From assembly GCF_963920925.1 (NCBI RefSeq), contig NZ_CAWUDI010000020.1:73224-137223 (forward strand): 64,000 nt of DNA. Direction: 5' to 3'. The translations under genes and the position numbers were made by a program. Source of the DNA: Rivularia sp963920925. GTDB lineage: Bacteria; Cyanobacteriota; Cyanobacteriia; Cyanobacteriales; Nostocaceae. Numbering within the stretch: position 1 is the stretch's first letter; the number at the start of each line of letters is the position of its first letter. Of the stretch, positions 7,552 through 15,234 are shown one piece after another. The notes under the pieces were generated by a model. That model worked only from the letters and a program-made list of their open reading frames with translations. It was not told the origin of the DNA and did no database searches.

Positions 7552-8472
7552 ATGTCTTCTCAACCTACAATTCAAAGTATATATACCGATGGCGCTTGTA
7601 CCGGCAATCCAGGTCCCGGCGGTTGGGGTGTTGTTGTTTACTTCGATGATGGCTCAGTCCACGAACTAGGTGATGCATCAAAAAAAACCACTAATAACAG
7701 AATGGAAATGCAAGCCGCGATCGCCGGTTTAAATTTTCTACAATCTTCTGCACAAAACAAACCCGTCACTCTTTACACCGACAGCGAATATCTAATTAAT
7801 TGCGTCACTAAGTGGGTAAAAGGATGGAAGCGTAAAGGTTGGAAGAAATCCGACGGAAAACCTGTACTTAACCAAGATTTATTAGAAATTCTAGATAATC
7901 TTAATAATCAACAAATTAAATGGCAACACGTTCGCGGTCACGCTGGTAATATAGGTAACGAACGTTGCGACACAATCGCCCGTGGTTTTGCTTCAGGGAA
8001 AATACCATCACTAAAGCGAATACTGGATATAAATATCAGTGATGCTAATTTCGCACAAAAACCCGAAGTTGAGGTATCATCTACATCTAACTCACACATT
8101 TCGCCACCCGTTATTAACAAAAAGATACATAATAGTAGTCTTGAATCGGACACAAACAATACGAACACTATGGAATCATCTAGCGCTTCTGCTACTTTGC
8201 AAAACGAAGACTTACCACGCGAAACAAGAGTATCGCAACTCCGCAGTTTAGTTGAAACTCTTCGCATTGCTGACGAAATAGCCGAAAAAGGTTACTTAAT
8301 CACTAGTTCGGAACTAGCGGACTTAATGAACGTCCACGCTAGTGCTGTTACCAGTCGCGGCGACCAATGGCGCTGGAGAAACTGGATAGTTTCACGAGTA
8401 CGTCGTGAAGGCAACCAAATACTTTGGGAACTCGAACGTGCCGATAAACTTGACGACGAAGAAGGAGAGTAA
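7552..8472 (+). CDS. rnhA: Ribonuclease HI with C-terminal extension
   Basis: Residues 1-~150 are a complete RNase HI that cleaves the RNA strand of RNA-DNA hybrids. The catalytic acids are visible as D13 (YTDGACTGNPG), E52 (RMEMQAA), D77 (YTDSEY) and D140 (GNERCD), with H130 in VRGHAG. A low-complexity Ser/Thr/Asn linker (~165-220) leads to an extra ~80-residue domain (VETLRIADEIAEKGYLITSSELADLMNV...SRGDQWRWRNWIVSRVRREG) that looks like a winged-helix or HTH nucleic-acid binding unit. That unit is absent from E. coli RNase HI (155 aa). It may position the enzyme on hybrids; this is inference. Intact, monocistronic. Confidence 0.93.
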   Translation: MSSQPTIQSIYTDGACTGNPGPGGWGVVVYFDDGSVHELGDASKKTTNNRMEMQAAIAGLNFLQSSAQNKPVTLYTDSEYLINCVTKWVKGWKRKGWKKSDGKPVLNQDLLEILDNLNNQQIKWQHVRGHAGNIGNERCDTIARGFASGKIPSLKRILDINISDANFAQKPEVEVSSTSNSHISPPVINKKIHNSSLESDTNNTNTMESSSASATLQNEDLPRETRVSQLRSLVETLRIADEIAEKGYLITSSELADLMNVHASAVTSRGDQWRWRNWIVSRVRREGNQILWELERADKLDDEEGE

Positions 8473-8476
8473 AAAG

Positions 8477-8530
8477 AGTTAGGAGTTAGGAATTAGGAGT
8501 TAGGAGCTAGGAGTTAGGAGTTAGGAGCTA
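8477..8530. repeat. Short tandem repeat, gttagga heptamer
   Basis: About seven units of gttagga/gctagga/attagga run in register. Pyrimidine-rich 'tccccatct' units continue to about 8600 at the cruG 3' end. Non-coding spacer repeat. Confidence 0.75.
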
Positions 8531-8601
8531 TTTACTCCCCATCTCCCCATTTCCCCATCTCCTTGCCCCCTTGTCCCTTGCCCCTCTCTCCCCCATCTCC
8601 C

Positions 8602-9801
8602 TCAACCATACTCCCTTCCTCGCCACTGTCGCGGGGTGCGTCCGGCTGATAGGAAAATTCTTAAAACTGCTAAGGGGTCTGCTATTGGTGAAAGCCAAAA
8701 TAACCAGCCCCCTTTAGTTTGGGTTAGATCGTAAGAGGCTGCTATTGCTAAGAGCATTAAGCAACGAATCAATAGTAAAAATAGGTTTAGTGACAGTAGG
8801 AGGAGAGGGGGAGAGGTAAGGAAATGGGGGTAGGGGGGGATGAGGAGATGGGGAGAAAGAAGTGATAATACAAGCACTATTATTAAAGGTAAACCTTGTA
8901 CTGATGCTAGTAACCATAAGTCTCCCCAAGTTTGAGCGCGAGAGGATGCGTCTTTGAGATCGAGGCTTCTTCCCCATTCTTTCCAAGTTTCCGCAGCCCC
9001 TTCGTACATCCTTACTTTCAGGACTTTTGCTCCATCCAAGAAACCAACTTTAAACCCAGATGCAGCTATCTGTCTTGCTAAGGTGACATCATCGCAAAAT
9101 GAACTTTTAGCAGTGGTGTAACCATTTACGCTTTCTAAAACAGAACGACGGCAGAGAAAACACTGCCCGTTCGCCATTACGCGCTCTGCTGAGTGAGTGT
9201 TTACCCCGGCGGGGTCAAACCTATAAAGTAGCGTCATTAACAGCGCAGGTTGAAGTAAAGATTCACCGGGATATTTAAGAATAAACTGAGGAGAAAGGGA
9301 AACTAAATCGTAATTTTCCTTAGAAGCAGCTTTTACTAAACCAGCAACTAAACCGGGGTGGGGCTGAGTATCTGCATCCATTCCCAAAAACCATTCACTC
9401 TTAGGAGAAATATGCAAAAAGCCATTGTGTAAAGCCCAAGGACGACCTACCCAACCTTTAGGTAAAGGGTCATCTGTTATCAAGCGGAAACGCGGATCTT
9501 TTTCAGCCGTTGCTTTTACTAAGTCGCGAGTACCATCTTGGGAATTGCTATCTACAACAATGACTTCCCGCACTTCATAACTTGCGCGGCTTAAACCAGT
9601 TAATAAAGGGCTAATACGCTCGGCTTCATTGAGAGTCGGAACCACTACGCTAACATTGCCTAAAAGATCCGGTGTTGGAATTTGGGGTTGAATTGGAGGT
9701 TGACGAAATGGCCCTTTTAGTAGACGCGACAGCAGAACAAAAACTGCTGGTACCTGAATAAGTAAAACAAAAAGCGAGATACCGCTTAAAAGCTCCTGCA
9801 T
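8602..9801 (-). CDS. cruG: Carotenoid glycosyltransferase CruG-like (GT2)
   Basis: The 399-residue protein has an N-terminal membrane helix (~5-27), a GT2 catalytic domain with VVVPTLNEAERI (~53-64), VIVVDSNSQDGT (~80-91) and the metal-binding MDADTQPH (DxD at 142-144), and two or three C-terminal hydrophobic helices. In Synechococcus, CruG is the 2'-O-glycosyltransferase that attaches the sugar in myxoxanthophyll (myxol glycoside) synthesis after CruF hydrates the psi end. The assignment rests on the fold plus the directly upstream cruF on the same strand (22-bp gap), which is the conserved cyanobacterial arrangement. Membrane-associated action is expected. The C-terminus is Pro/Ser/Leu-rich, partly from a repeat-like DNA stretch (8800-8860). 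Confidence 0.85.
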   Translation of the reverse strand: MQELLSGISLFVLLIQVPAVFVLLSRLLKGPFRQPPIQPQIPTPDLLGNVSVVVPTLNEAERISPLLTGLSRASYEVREVIVVDSNSQDGTRDLVKATAEKDPRFRLITDDPLPKGWVGRPWALHNGFLHISPKSEWFLGMDADTQPHPGLVAGLVKAASKENYDLVSLSPQFILKYPGESLLQPALLMTLLYRFDPAGVNTHSAERVMANGQCFLCRRSVLESVNGYTTAKSSFCDDVTLARQIAASGFKVGFLDGAKVLKVRMYEGAAETWKEWGRSLDLKDASSRAQTWGDLWLLASVQGLPLIIVLVLSLLSPHLLIPPYPHFLTSPPLLLLSLNLFLLLIRCLMLLAIAASYDLTQTKGGWLFWLSPIADPLAVLRIFLSAGRTPRQWRGREYG

Positions 9802-9823
9802 TATTAACCACTGAATTGAATCG

Positions 9824-10741
9824 TTACTTTACAGCAACTTTGAGAGAAGCAACTGCAACTTCATTCGCTGCATTTTCTGCACCATCATCAGCATAAGACG
9901 TTGGTGGTGATGAACTTTTCCACCATAAAACTAAAGCTGGAATAACACCTAAAATTAAACCGAAAGAAACTGGGACAATATAACCATCTCCCAAACTTAG
10001 TCCGGCAGCGAAAGTAAAGTTACTTAAATAAACAACCAGAGGTAAAACTAGTTGACTGCGCCATAATTTAATCGGCTTCGGACTCCATATCAAAGCCGCT
10101 AAACTCATAAATAGAGCGCTAGTACCAAACCAACCAGCATAGTTACGGTAAGGTGTTCCAAAGAAATCTCCCGGAGTTTCCCAGTACCAGAAAGGAAAAG
10201 CAGTTTGACTCATAGCTGGTTCGAGAGCAAAATCCCAACTTGTGAAGAGTAAAGCACCAATCGCGATCGCACCAATATGGCGAATCAAAGTTGGCTTTTC
10301 GGCTACCTTTAAACCACTTCTGGCAATTAAGTAAGCTGACAAACCGACATAAAACCAGGACAAAGGTATTGTAAACGGAACTAAACCGCCAATTTTATAA
10401 CCCAAGCCGCTAAGATAGCTGTAATCGCCAAAAGGAAACCCAGTACTAGTTCCTAGTAATTCACTTCCTACCGATACCAAAACAGAAGGAACCAGAAAAC
10501 CCAGCCAAGTCTTCCATCCCAAAACCCTACAAGTATAAATAGAGACAGCTATTATTCCGAAAATAATATCCACCACACCACCATTAGCCATACTCAACTG
10601 CATGGCTGTTTGTCCAACGTCTCCAAAATTCAAAATCATTTTGGCGTTAGGTATGACCAACATAATACCTATAAGCCCAAAAACCTTAGCCAAAATATGA
10701 CTTATAAGGCAGACGCGCTCCGCAATAACAGATTGTCTCAT
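9824..10741 (-). CDS. cruF: Carotenoid 1',2'-hydratase CruF
   Basis: The 305-residue polytopic membrane protein has about seven hydrophobic segments. Family landmarks are GSELLGTSTGFPFGDYSY (~90-108), VPFTIPLSWFYVGLSAYLIA and TSWDFALEPAMS. CruF belongs to the CruF/bisanhydrobacterioruberin-hydratase (CrtC-unrelated) family and adds water to the psi end of gamma-carotene-type intermediates on the way to myxol. It precedes cruG in what looks like a two-gene operon. The ATG at 10741 gives MRQSVIAERV..., and no strong Shine-Dalgarno is visible. The C-terminal ~25 residues are a polar cytosolic tail. Confidence 0.88.
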   Translation of the reverse strand: MRQSVIAERVCLISHILAKVFGLIGIMLVIPNAKMILNFGDVGQTAMQLSMANGGVVDIIFGIIAVSIYTCRVLGWKTWLGFLVPSVLVSVGSELLGTSTGFPFGDYSYLSGLGYKIGGLVPFTIPLSWFYVGLSAYLIARSGLKVAEKPTLIRHIGAIAIGALLFTSWDFALEPAMSQTAFPFWYWETPGDFFGTPYRNYAGWFGTSALFMSLAALIWSPKPIKLWRSQLVLPLVVYLSNFTFAAGLSLGDGYIVPVSFGLILGVIPALVLWWKSSSPPTSYADDGAENAANEVAVASLKVAVK

Positions 10742-11024
10742 GATAATCCCTTAACAAGATATGATAGACCGCAACTTAACCGATCTCAGTTTACAAATGT
10801 TTAAGTATTATTGAAATAAATTTTAACAAAATCTTATTTTACCCATAAAGTCCCCAAAATATCTGAACAAGCCTTCTTTAAAATATCAAAGATAGGATTA
10901 TAGTCTACGGCATTGCAGAAAAAAGAGTACGGCTTTATGTGCAATTACTAACTTAACTACGTCTGCTCTATTACCTTGAATATCAAATAAATTTACTATT
11001 ATTGCAGGTGAGGCGCAACCAATT

Positions 11025-11453
11025 ATGCTATCTATCATTAAAAAACTTCCTTATCGTTCCCTTACACTTGTATTTCTTACATACAGCGTATTTGGCTGGA
11101 TATTATCTCAAGAAAATCTACCAACATTTGCATGGTTACTAGTTGTAATTAGTGTGGTAATTCTTGTTGCAGGCATCACTACCCCTTATACAAAAACCGT
11201 TAAATATGTTCGCGTTTTATTTAACACAAAGCTTAAATCTTTTGGGTTCGCGGTTTTAGGTGCTTTCTTATTCTTTCTTATTTTTGCTGAGTTCCGAATA
11301 TTTCTTGATATTATGCTAATTATTAGCGCAACTATCTTAGTAAGACTAGATTTTCAAATGGCTGGGATAAAAGAAACACAAGCCTTTTTCCTTACTTCCC
11401 TATTTTCCATATCAGGCTTGATGTTGGGATTTTTATTGAATCTGTTGATTTGA
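11025..11453 (+). CDS. Hypothetical four-helix membrane protein
   Basis: 142 residues with about four hydrophobic helices (roughly 14-30, 33-52, 72-105 and 118-141), polar loops with Lys/Arg, and no catalytic motif. I do not recognise the family. The upstream 280-bp spacer is AT-rich and has no evident regulatory motif. The gene is convergent with the rplU-rpmA operon and probably shares the bidirectional hairpin at 11541-11567. Confidence 0.7.
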   Translation: MLSIIKKLPYRSLTLVFLTYSVFGWILSQENLPTFAWLLVVISVVILVAGITTPYTKTVKYVRVLFNTKLKSFGFAVLGAFLFFLIFAEFRIFLDIMLIISATILVRLDFQMAGIKETQAFFLTSLFSISGLMLGFLLNLLI

Positions 11454-11480
11454 TCGAATGGGAATTGGCAATAGGGAATA

Positions 11481-11514
11481 GGGCATTGGGCATTGGGCAT
11501 TGGGCATTGGGCAT
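11481..11514. repeat. Tandem heptamer gggcatt (five units)
   Basis: Five consecutive perfect copies of gggcatt lie after the stop of the membrane protein gene. The same heptamer occurs at 333-344 and in variants elsewhere in the window. Confidence 0.85.
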
Positions 11515-11530
11515 AAAAATCAACACTTTT

Positions 11531-11567
11531 TAAATAAAAAATAAGACGAGCAATACACCCGTCTTAT
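11531..11567 (-). terminator. Rho-independent terminator of rplU-rpmA
   Basis: On the minus strand the stem ATAAGACG/CGTCTTAT (11541-11548 with 11560-11567) is followed by TTTTTATTTA. It lies 35 bp downstream of the rpmA stop codon. Confidence 0.75.
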
Positions 11568-11601
11568 AATCATTGAAAATCTATCTTATGGGACTTTTAA
11601 C

Positions 11602-11889
11602 TTAAGAAGCAACAGCAGCAGGTTCAGCCTCAGTAGCACCAGTGTAAACGCTAACTTTCTTGCGGCTCTTGCCTTTTCTTTCAAAAGTTACAATGCCGTC
11701 TATCAAAGCAAACAAAGTATCATCTTTACCGATACCAACGTTGTTTCCGGGGTGATACTTAGTACCGCGCTGACGTATCAAAATATTTCCAGCGCGAACA
11801 TTTTGACCACCGTAGCGCTTTACGCCAAGCCGTTGAGCATTTGAGTCGCGTCCGTTCCGAGTACTACCCGTACCTTTCTTATGAGCCAT
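11602..11889 (-). CDS. rpmA: 50S ribosomal protein L27
   Basis: The 95-residue protein begins MAHKKGTGSTRNGRDSNAQR, the conserved L27 N-terminus that reaches the peptidyl-transferase centre, and continues RLGVKRYGGQ and GTKYHPGNNVGIGKDDTLFA. There is no Firmicutes-type N-terminal cleavage extension. The C-terminus has a short Ala/Glu tail. A Shine-Dalgarno AAGGAG lies 7-8 nt before the ATG (minus strand). It follows rplU in the usual L21-L27 order with a 180-bp gap that holds a short repeat (gttatga units) and a 'gccactgcgttgc' hairpin. Confidence 0.98.
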   Translation of the reverse strand: MAHKKGTGSTRNGRDSNAQRLGVKRYGGQNVRAGNILIRQRGTKYHPGNNVGIGKDDTLFALIDGIVTFERKGKSRKKVSVYTGATEAEPAAVAS

Positions 11890-12069
11890 ATTTTTCTCCT
11901 TTTAATAATTGGCGATCAAAACGTTAGAAATTATGAGTTGAGAATTAGGACTTAGGAGTTATGAGTTAAGGAATTTTTATTCTACCTTATGCCCTATGCC
12001 CTATGCCGCCACTTGCTACAACGGAGGAAACCTCCGCAACGCAGTGGCTTCCCAATTCCCCATTATTAA

Positions 12070-12480
12070 TTATTCTGCAACAACTTCAGCAGTGACAGCT
12101 TCAGCAGGTGCATCTTCAGTATCATCGCTAGTAGTACTTTCAGGTTTTGTGGCGATCGCCGAACCATTCATACTGATTGAATCAATCATTAAACGAGTGA
12201 TTTCTTGACGATGACCGCGTTTTTTACGGGTTTTCTTTTTCGGCTGCATCTTGTATACCAAGACTTTGCGCCCTCTGAAGTGGCGCATCACCGTTCCTTC
12301 TACCGTTGCTCCCGACACTAACGGCTGTCCAATACTAATTTCACCGTCGTGCTGCACGAATAAAACTGAATCTATAGTAATTTTTTCATCCGGTTCGTTG
12401 TGCAGTAATTCTATATCGTAAAAGCGACCTGGCTCAACTTTAAGTTGCTTTCCGCCAGTTTCAATAATTGCGTAACTCAT
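12070..12480 (-). CDS. rplU: 50S ribosomal protein L21
   Basis: The 136-residue protein starts MSYAIIETGGKQLKVEPGRF and contains VSGATVEGTVMRHFRGRKVLVYKMQPKKKTRKKRGHRQ, the 23S rRNA-binding basic segment typical of L21. A C-terminal acidic/alanine-rich extension (~30 residues, TTSDDTEDAPAEAVTAEVVAE) goes beyond the ~103-residue core, a common cyanobacterial feature. It is the first gene of the rplU-rpmA operon, and a structured leader precedes it. AAGGATAAATAA precedes the ATG. Confidence 0.98.
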   Translation of the reverse strand: MSYAIIETGGKQLKVEPGRFYDIELLHNEPDEKITIDSVLFVQHDGEISIGQPLVSGATVEGTVMRHFRGRKVLVYKMQPKKKTRKKRGHRQEITRLMIDSISMNGSAIATKPESTTSDDTEDAPAEAVTAEVVAE

Positions 12481-12504
12481 TTATTTATCCTTAAAATTGC
12501 CGTA

Positions 12505-12565
12505 CAGGTAGCTGGCTTAAAACTTTTAAAATCGTTATATCCAGCTTTTACAACGTGCCTACCTG
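12505..12565 (-). promoter_or_regulatory. Structured 5' leader of rplU (candidate autoregulatory hairpin)
   Basis: On the minus strand CAGGTAG (12559-12565) pairs with CTACCTG (12504-12510), and GCTGG (12541-12545) pairs with CCAGC (12511-12515). This leaves a 13-nt one-sided internal loop (gcacgttgtaaaa) and a roughly 25-nt apical loop. It starts 24 nt before the L21 start codon. Ribosomal-protein leaders often carry such structures for feedback by the product. No U-tract is present, so it is not a simple terminator. Function inferred. Confidence 0.55.
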
Positions 12566-12840
12566 ATCCGAGCAGGAATTAGACAGCCGACAGACAATAT
12601 TACTATCATGGCGGCTGCTAATGCAAGTTTTTGCTTGCCTTAATTAAAAAATAGTGATATTTAGGCGACAAAAGATTTTATTGCCACTCTAACGTAGTCT
12701 AAAGAAGCAATCTTATTATAAAAAGCTAATTTCAAGGTAATTTCGTTATTTGTGCGTAATTTTTGGAGAAGATTAAAATTCAAGATATTAATGCAAATAA
12801 TTATCGCAGAAAATATGAAAGCAGGTATTACAAAAAAGTT
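12566..12840. other. Spacer upstream of rplU, no gene seen
   Basis: This is likely the rplU promoter region. Only AT-rich DNA and one short palindromic piece (catggcggctgctaatg) are visible. No ORF, tRNA or repeat family is recognised. Confidence 0.5.
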
Positions 12841-13038
12841 TTAGCGACTTAATAAAGCGTAACTAGAAGTATTTTCTCTTCTAGAAACATTAAATACCGG
12901 ACTTGAAAAAGAACAAGCTCTCCAGTCACCTTTGACTAAACAATTATTTAATAGCCCGCAAGTACCACCACGCTGACCTAACGGCGTAAAATATTTGCAG
13001 CACCTACAGCTTGAAGTAGAACCATTTAAAGCACTCAT
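12841..13038 (-). CDS. Cysteine-rich small protein (65 aa)
   Basis: The start was placed at MSALNGSTSS because GGAGAG sits 6 nt upstream of that ATG; the longer frame upstream has no such signal. The 65-residue product contains CRCCKYFTPLG, then TCGLLNNC and WRACSF, giving seven cysteines in the first 41 residues. This fits a small metal-binding or disulphide-rich domain. I have a weak impression of homologues in other filamentous cyanobacteria but cannot name the family. No signal peptide. It is downstream of the DUF262 gene on the same strand but separated by 265 bp, so it is probably independent. Confidence 0.7.
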   Translation of the reverse strand: MSALNGSTSSCRCCKYFTPLGQRGGTCGLLNNCLVKGDWRACSFSSPVFNVSRRENTSSYALLSR

Positions 13039-13303
13039 AATTATCTCTCCAAAAATAAAAAAGCCATTCAAATATCTACTTTGTAACAAATAACCTGGCG
13101 ATCGGCTAATTATTTGTAAAACTTTGTAATTCTCGATCTATGAATGTTGTTTACTATCATTAATGATTGCGAAAAATAGTTGGTCGTTCCACTATCTTGG
13201 GGTTGATATTACTATGGTTTTGTATTCCTTAAGGATGATAGTAGATAATTACCTAAGTAGCGATAATATATCAAATCTTATTTATGATTATTATTTATGA
13301 GTC

Positions 13304-15091
13304 TCAAGCTAATTCCATAGATTCAGACCTTAAAATAGTTTTACCCATAGCTGTCTCAATTCGATTGAGTAATGCTTCTTGACGCAAAGAGAAGAAATAT
13401 TGAAAGTTATCCGAACGTAAAGTACCTGGATTTATCGCGTGGGATTGCAAGATGTCATCCATCCGTTGCTCTGTAATTTTTGCTTTTTCCTGAAGTTTAG
13501 ATAAGTAAATACTAGGTGCCTTCGAGCCAATAATTTTATTTGTTCTAGATGATAAAGGTGCTTTGTTAATAATACTGTCGAAAAGTTTGGCTTCGATTCC
13601 GTTTTCTTCGCACCATTTTCGCGGAAATATATGATGGATATCAATTGCATCCCCAAAACTCATTAAAGTATCGATTTCATAACCAGTGAGAAAATCGCAT
13701 CCTTTATCTCGTAGCAGTAAAGCGGATAAACCTTTGTAAGCAGCACTTCTGCGAGTTTTAAGTCCCAGTAAACGATTGGGTGAAAAATTAGCATCTGTGA
13801 TTGTATCAGGTTCGGAATCATCATCAGCTTGAATCCACTGCAACACCTGCGGTAAATCTTTAGCCATTTGGCTTTCAATTGCACCACTGTAAATTTCGCC
13901 AAAAACCCCGCACCAGTACCAGCGCACTAATTTCGCACGCATTAGATCGCTATTTTCCTCTAAAACCGCGAAAATGGCCGCTAAAACGGTAAGTTGAGGC
14001 TGGTAGGGCAAATCGATTGCAGTGAATATTTTTTGTGTATGCAGTAATTTTGCAGCCTTTTCAAATCCTTCGGTAACTTTATCTGCCCAGTCTTTATATT
14101 CAGTAAGCGTTAGTTTTAATATATCTTTACGAGTACAGCTAATTGCCGGAGCCTTATGTATTTCATAACCACCAAAAATTTGCTTATTGCGGCGATCGCG
14201 TGTAGCAAGTAAGGTAACGGCTTGTAAAAAATCGGTGCTAGCAATACCTGATAATACTGGTAATTGCTGCAATCGCTGTTTGCGGGTTTCCCAATCTTCT
14301 CGTAATTGGAATTTATCTACAGCAAAGGTAGCGGTAAGTAATTCAAATACCGTAAGGGATACACCACCCGTATTAACTTTCTCAAAAACCTGACAAACAG
14401 CTTCTCTAGGAGTTTCTTGACGCAACGATATTACTGGTACTTGATATTGCTCAAACGGCTTGATTACTTTCTGATTAAATTGATTAAAAAGCTTAATTTT
14501 GTCTCGATCGTAATCCCAAAATTCGTTGTAATTCGTCATCCAGTCAGAATAGTTAAAGATTTGTGCAACTGGAAATAAACTGTTTTGATATTCTTTTTCC
14601 GGTGTTGAATAATCTGCTACAACTTCTTTTCTAAAATTACGAATAATTTTATCTTTTGGTAAACTAATGACTGCTGACTCTCGGTCAAAACTCGGATTTA
14701 ATGCTTTTTCTATATCAATATAGTACCAACGTTCAATTTCTTTACCTCGTGTATCTTTAGTTTTTGCTGGCTGTTTTAAAAGTAATGCTTGGAAAAGAGA
14801 AGTAATACGTTGCTGTCCATCTAAAATAAGTCGTTCGGGTTTGATAAAATCTTTTAATGTCACACCTTCAATTAAACGCTCCTGAAAACGAACCATTACA
14901 TTCCCAGTTTGCAGCATCATTACTACACCAACCGGATATGAAAGCGAAATACTAGCTAAAATACTACATATTTGCTCGTCACTCCAAACCCAAGCACGTT
15001 GGAAATCAGGTAGCTGAGTTTTACCTTTTTTAACACTCTGCAATAAATCTTGTAACGATTCTGTAGTATGGACAAAATTTTTAACTGGCAT
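13304..15091 (-). CDS. GmrSD-like DUF262/DUF1524 (HNH) restriction-type protein
   Basis: From MPVKNF the protein has 595 residues. The N-terminal DUF262 domain has LPDFQRAWVWSDEQI (~28-42) and the ParB-like nucleotide-binding motif LILDGQQRITSL (~88-99). The C-terminal DUF1524-type HNH nuclease has DIHHIFPRKW (~483-492), followed by NKAPLSSRTNKIIGSKAPSIYL. This single-chain arrangement is that of GmrSD-type (type IV) modification-dependent restriction enzymes and related defence proteins; in GmrSD the DUF262 part hydrolyses NTP and the DUF1524 part cuts modified phage DNA. The specificity here is unknown. An alternative start 33 nt upstream (15124) exists, but it would overlap the inverted repeat at 15100-15149. 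It is divergent from a nucleotidyltransferase gene. Confidence 0.88.
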   Translation of the reverse strand: MPVKNFVHTTESLQDLLQSVKKGKTQLPDFQRAWVWSDEQICSILASISLSYPVGVVMMLQTGNVMVRFQERLIEGVTLKDFIKPERLILDGQQRITSLFQALLLKQPAKTKDTRGKEIERWYYIDIEKALNPSFDRESAVISLPKDKIIRNFRKEVVADYSTPEKEYQNSLFPVAQIFNYSDWMTNYNEFWDYDRDKIKLFNQFNQKVIKPFEQYQVPVISLRQETPREAVCQVFEKVNTGGVSLTVFELLTATFAVDKFQLREDWETRKQRLQQLPVLSGIASTDFLQAVTLLATRDRRNKQIFGGYEIHKAPAISCTRKDILKLTLTEYKDWADKVTEGFEKAAKLLHTQKIFTAIDLPYQPQLTVLAAIFAVLEENSDLMRAKLVRWYWCGVFGEIYSGAIESQMAKDLPQVLQWIQADDDSEPDTITDANFSPNRLLGLKTRRSAAYKGLSALLLRDKGCDFLTGYEIDTLMSFGDAIDIHHIFPRKWCEENGIEAKLFDSIINKAPLSSRTNKIIGSKAPSIYLSKLQEKAKITEQRMDDILQSHAINPGTLRSDNFQYFFSLRQEALLNRIETAMGKTILRSESMELA

Positions 15092-15099
15092 ATCTCGGT

Positions 15100-15149
15100 A
15101 TCCTTTGATATTAGTAGTATGCAAATAAAAGCAGTTACAATCAAAGGAT
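15100..15149. promoter_or_regulatory. 10-bp perfect inverted repeat between two divergent genes
   Basis: ATCCTTTGAT (15100-15109) and ATCAAAGGAT (15140-15149) are exact inverses 30 bp apart. They lie in the 143-bp spacer between the DUF262 start (15091) and the nucleotidyltransferase start (15235). The position suits a shared operator or a DNA bend between divergent promoters. There is no U-tract. Confidence 0.5.
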
Positions 15150-15234
15150 TCCCAATTTTGCCTTCATTCTAACTTTGACTTTCAGAGATATAACTAAAAA
15201 ACGATTAATTACAACCTATTTTCAGCAATCCAAT

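Noticed and set aside
13039..13089. 17-residue longer start for the Cys-rich protein
   Set aside because: The ATG at 13038 has a GGAGAG site at proper distance; the upstream part has none.
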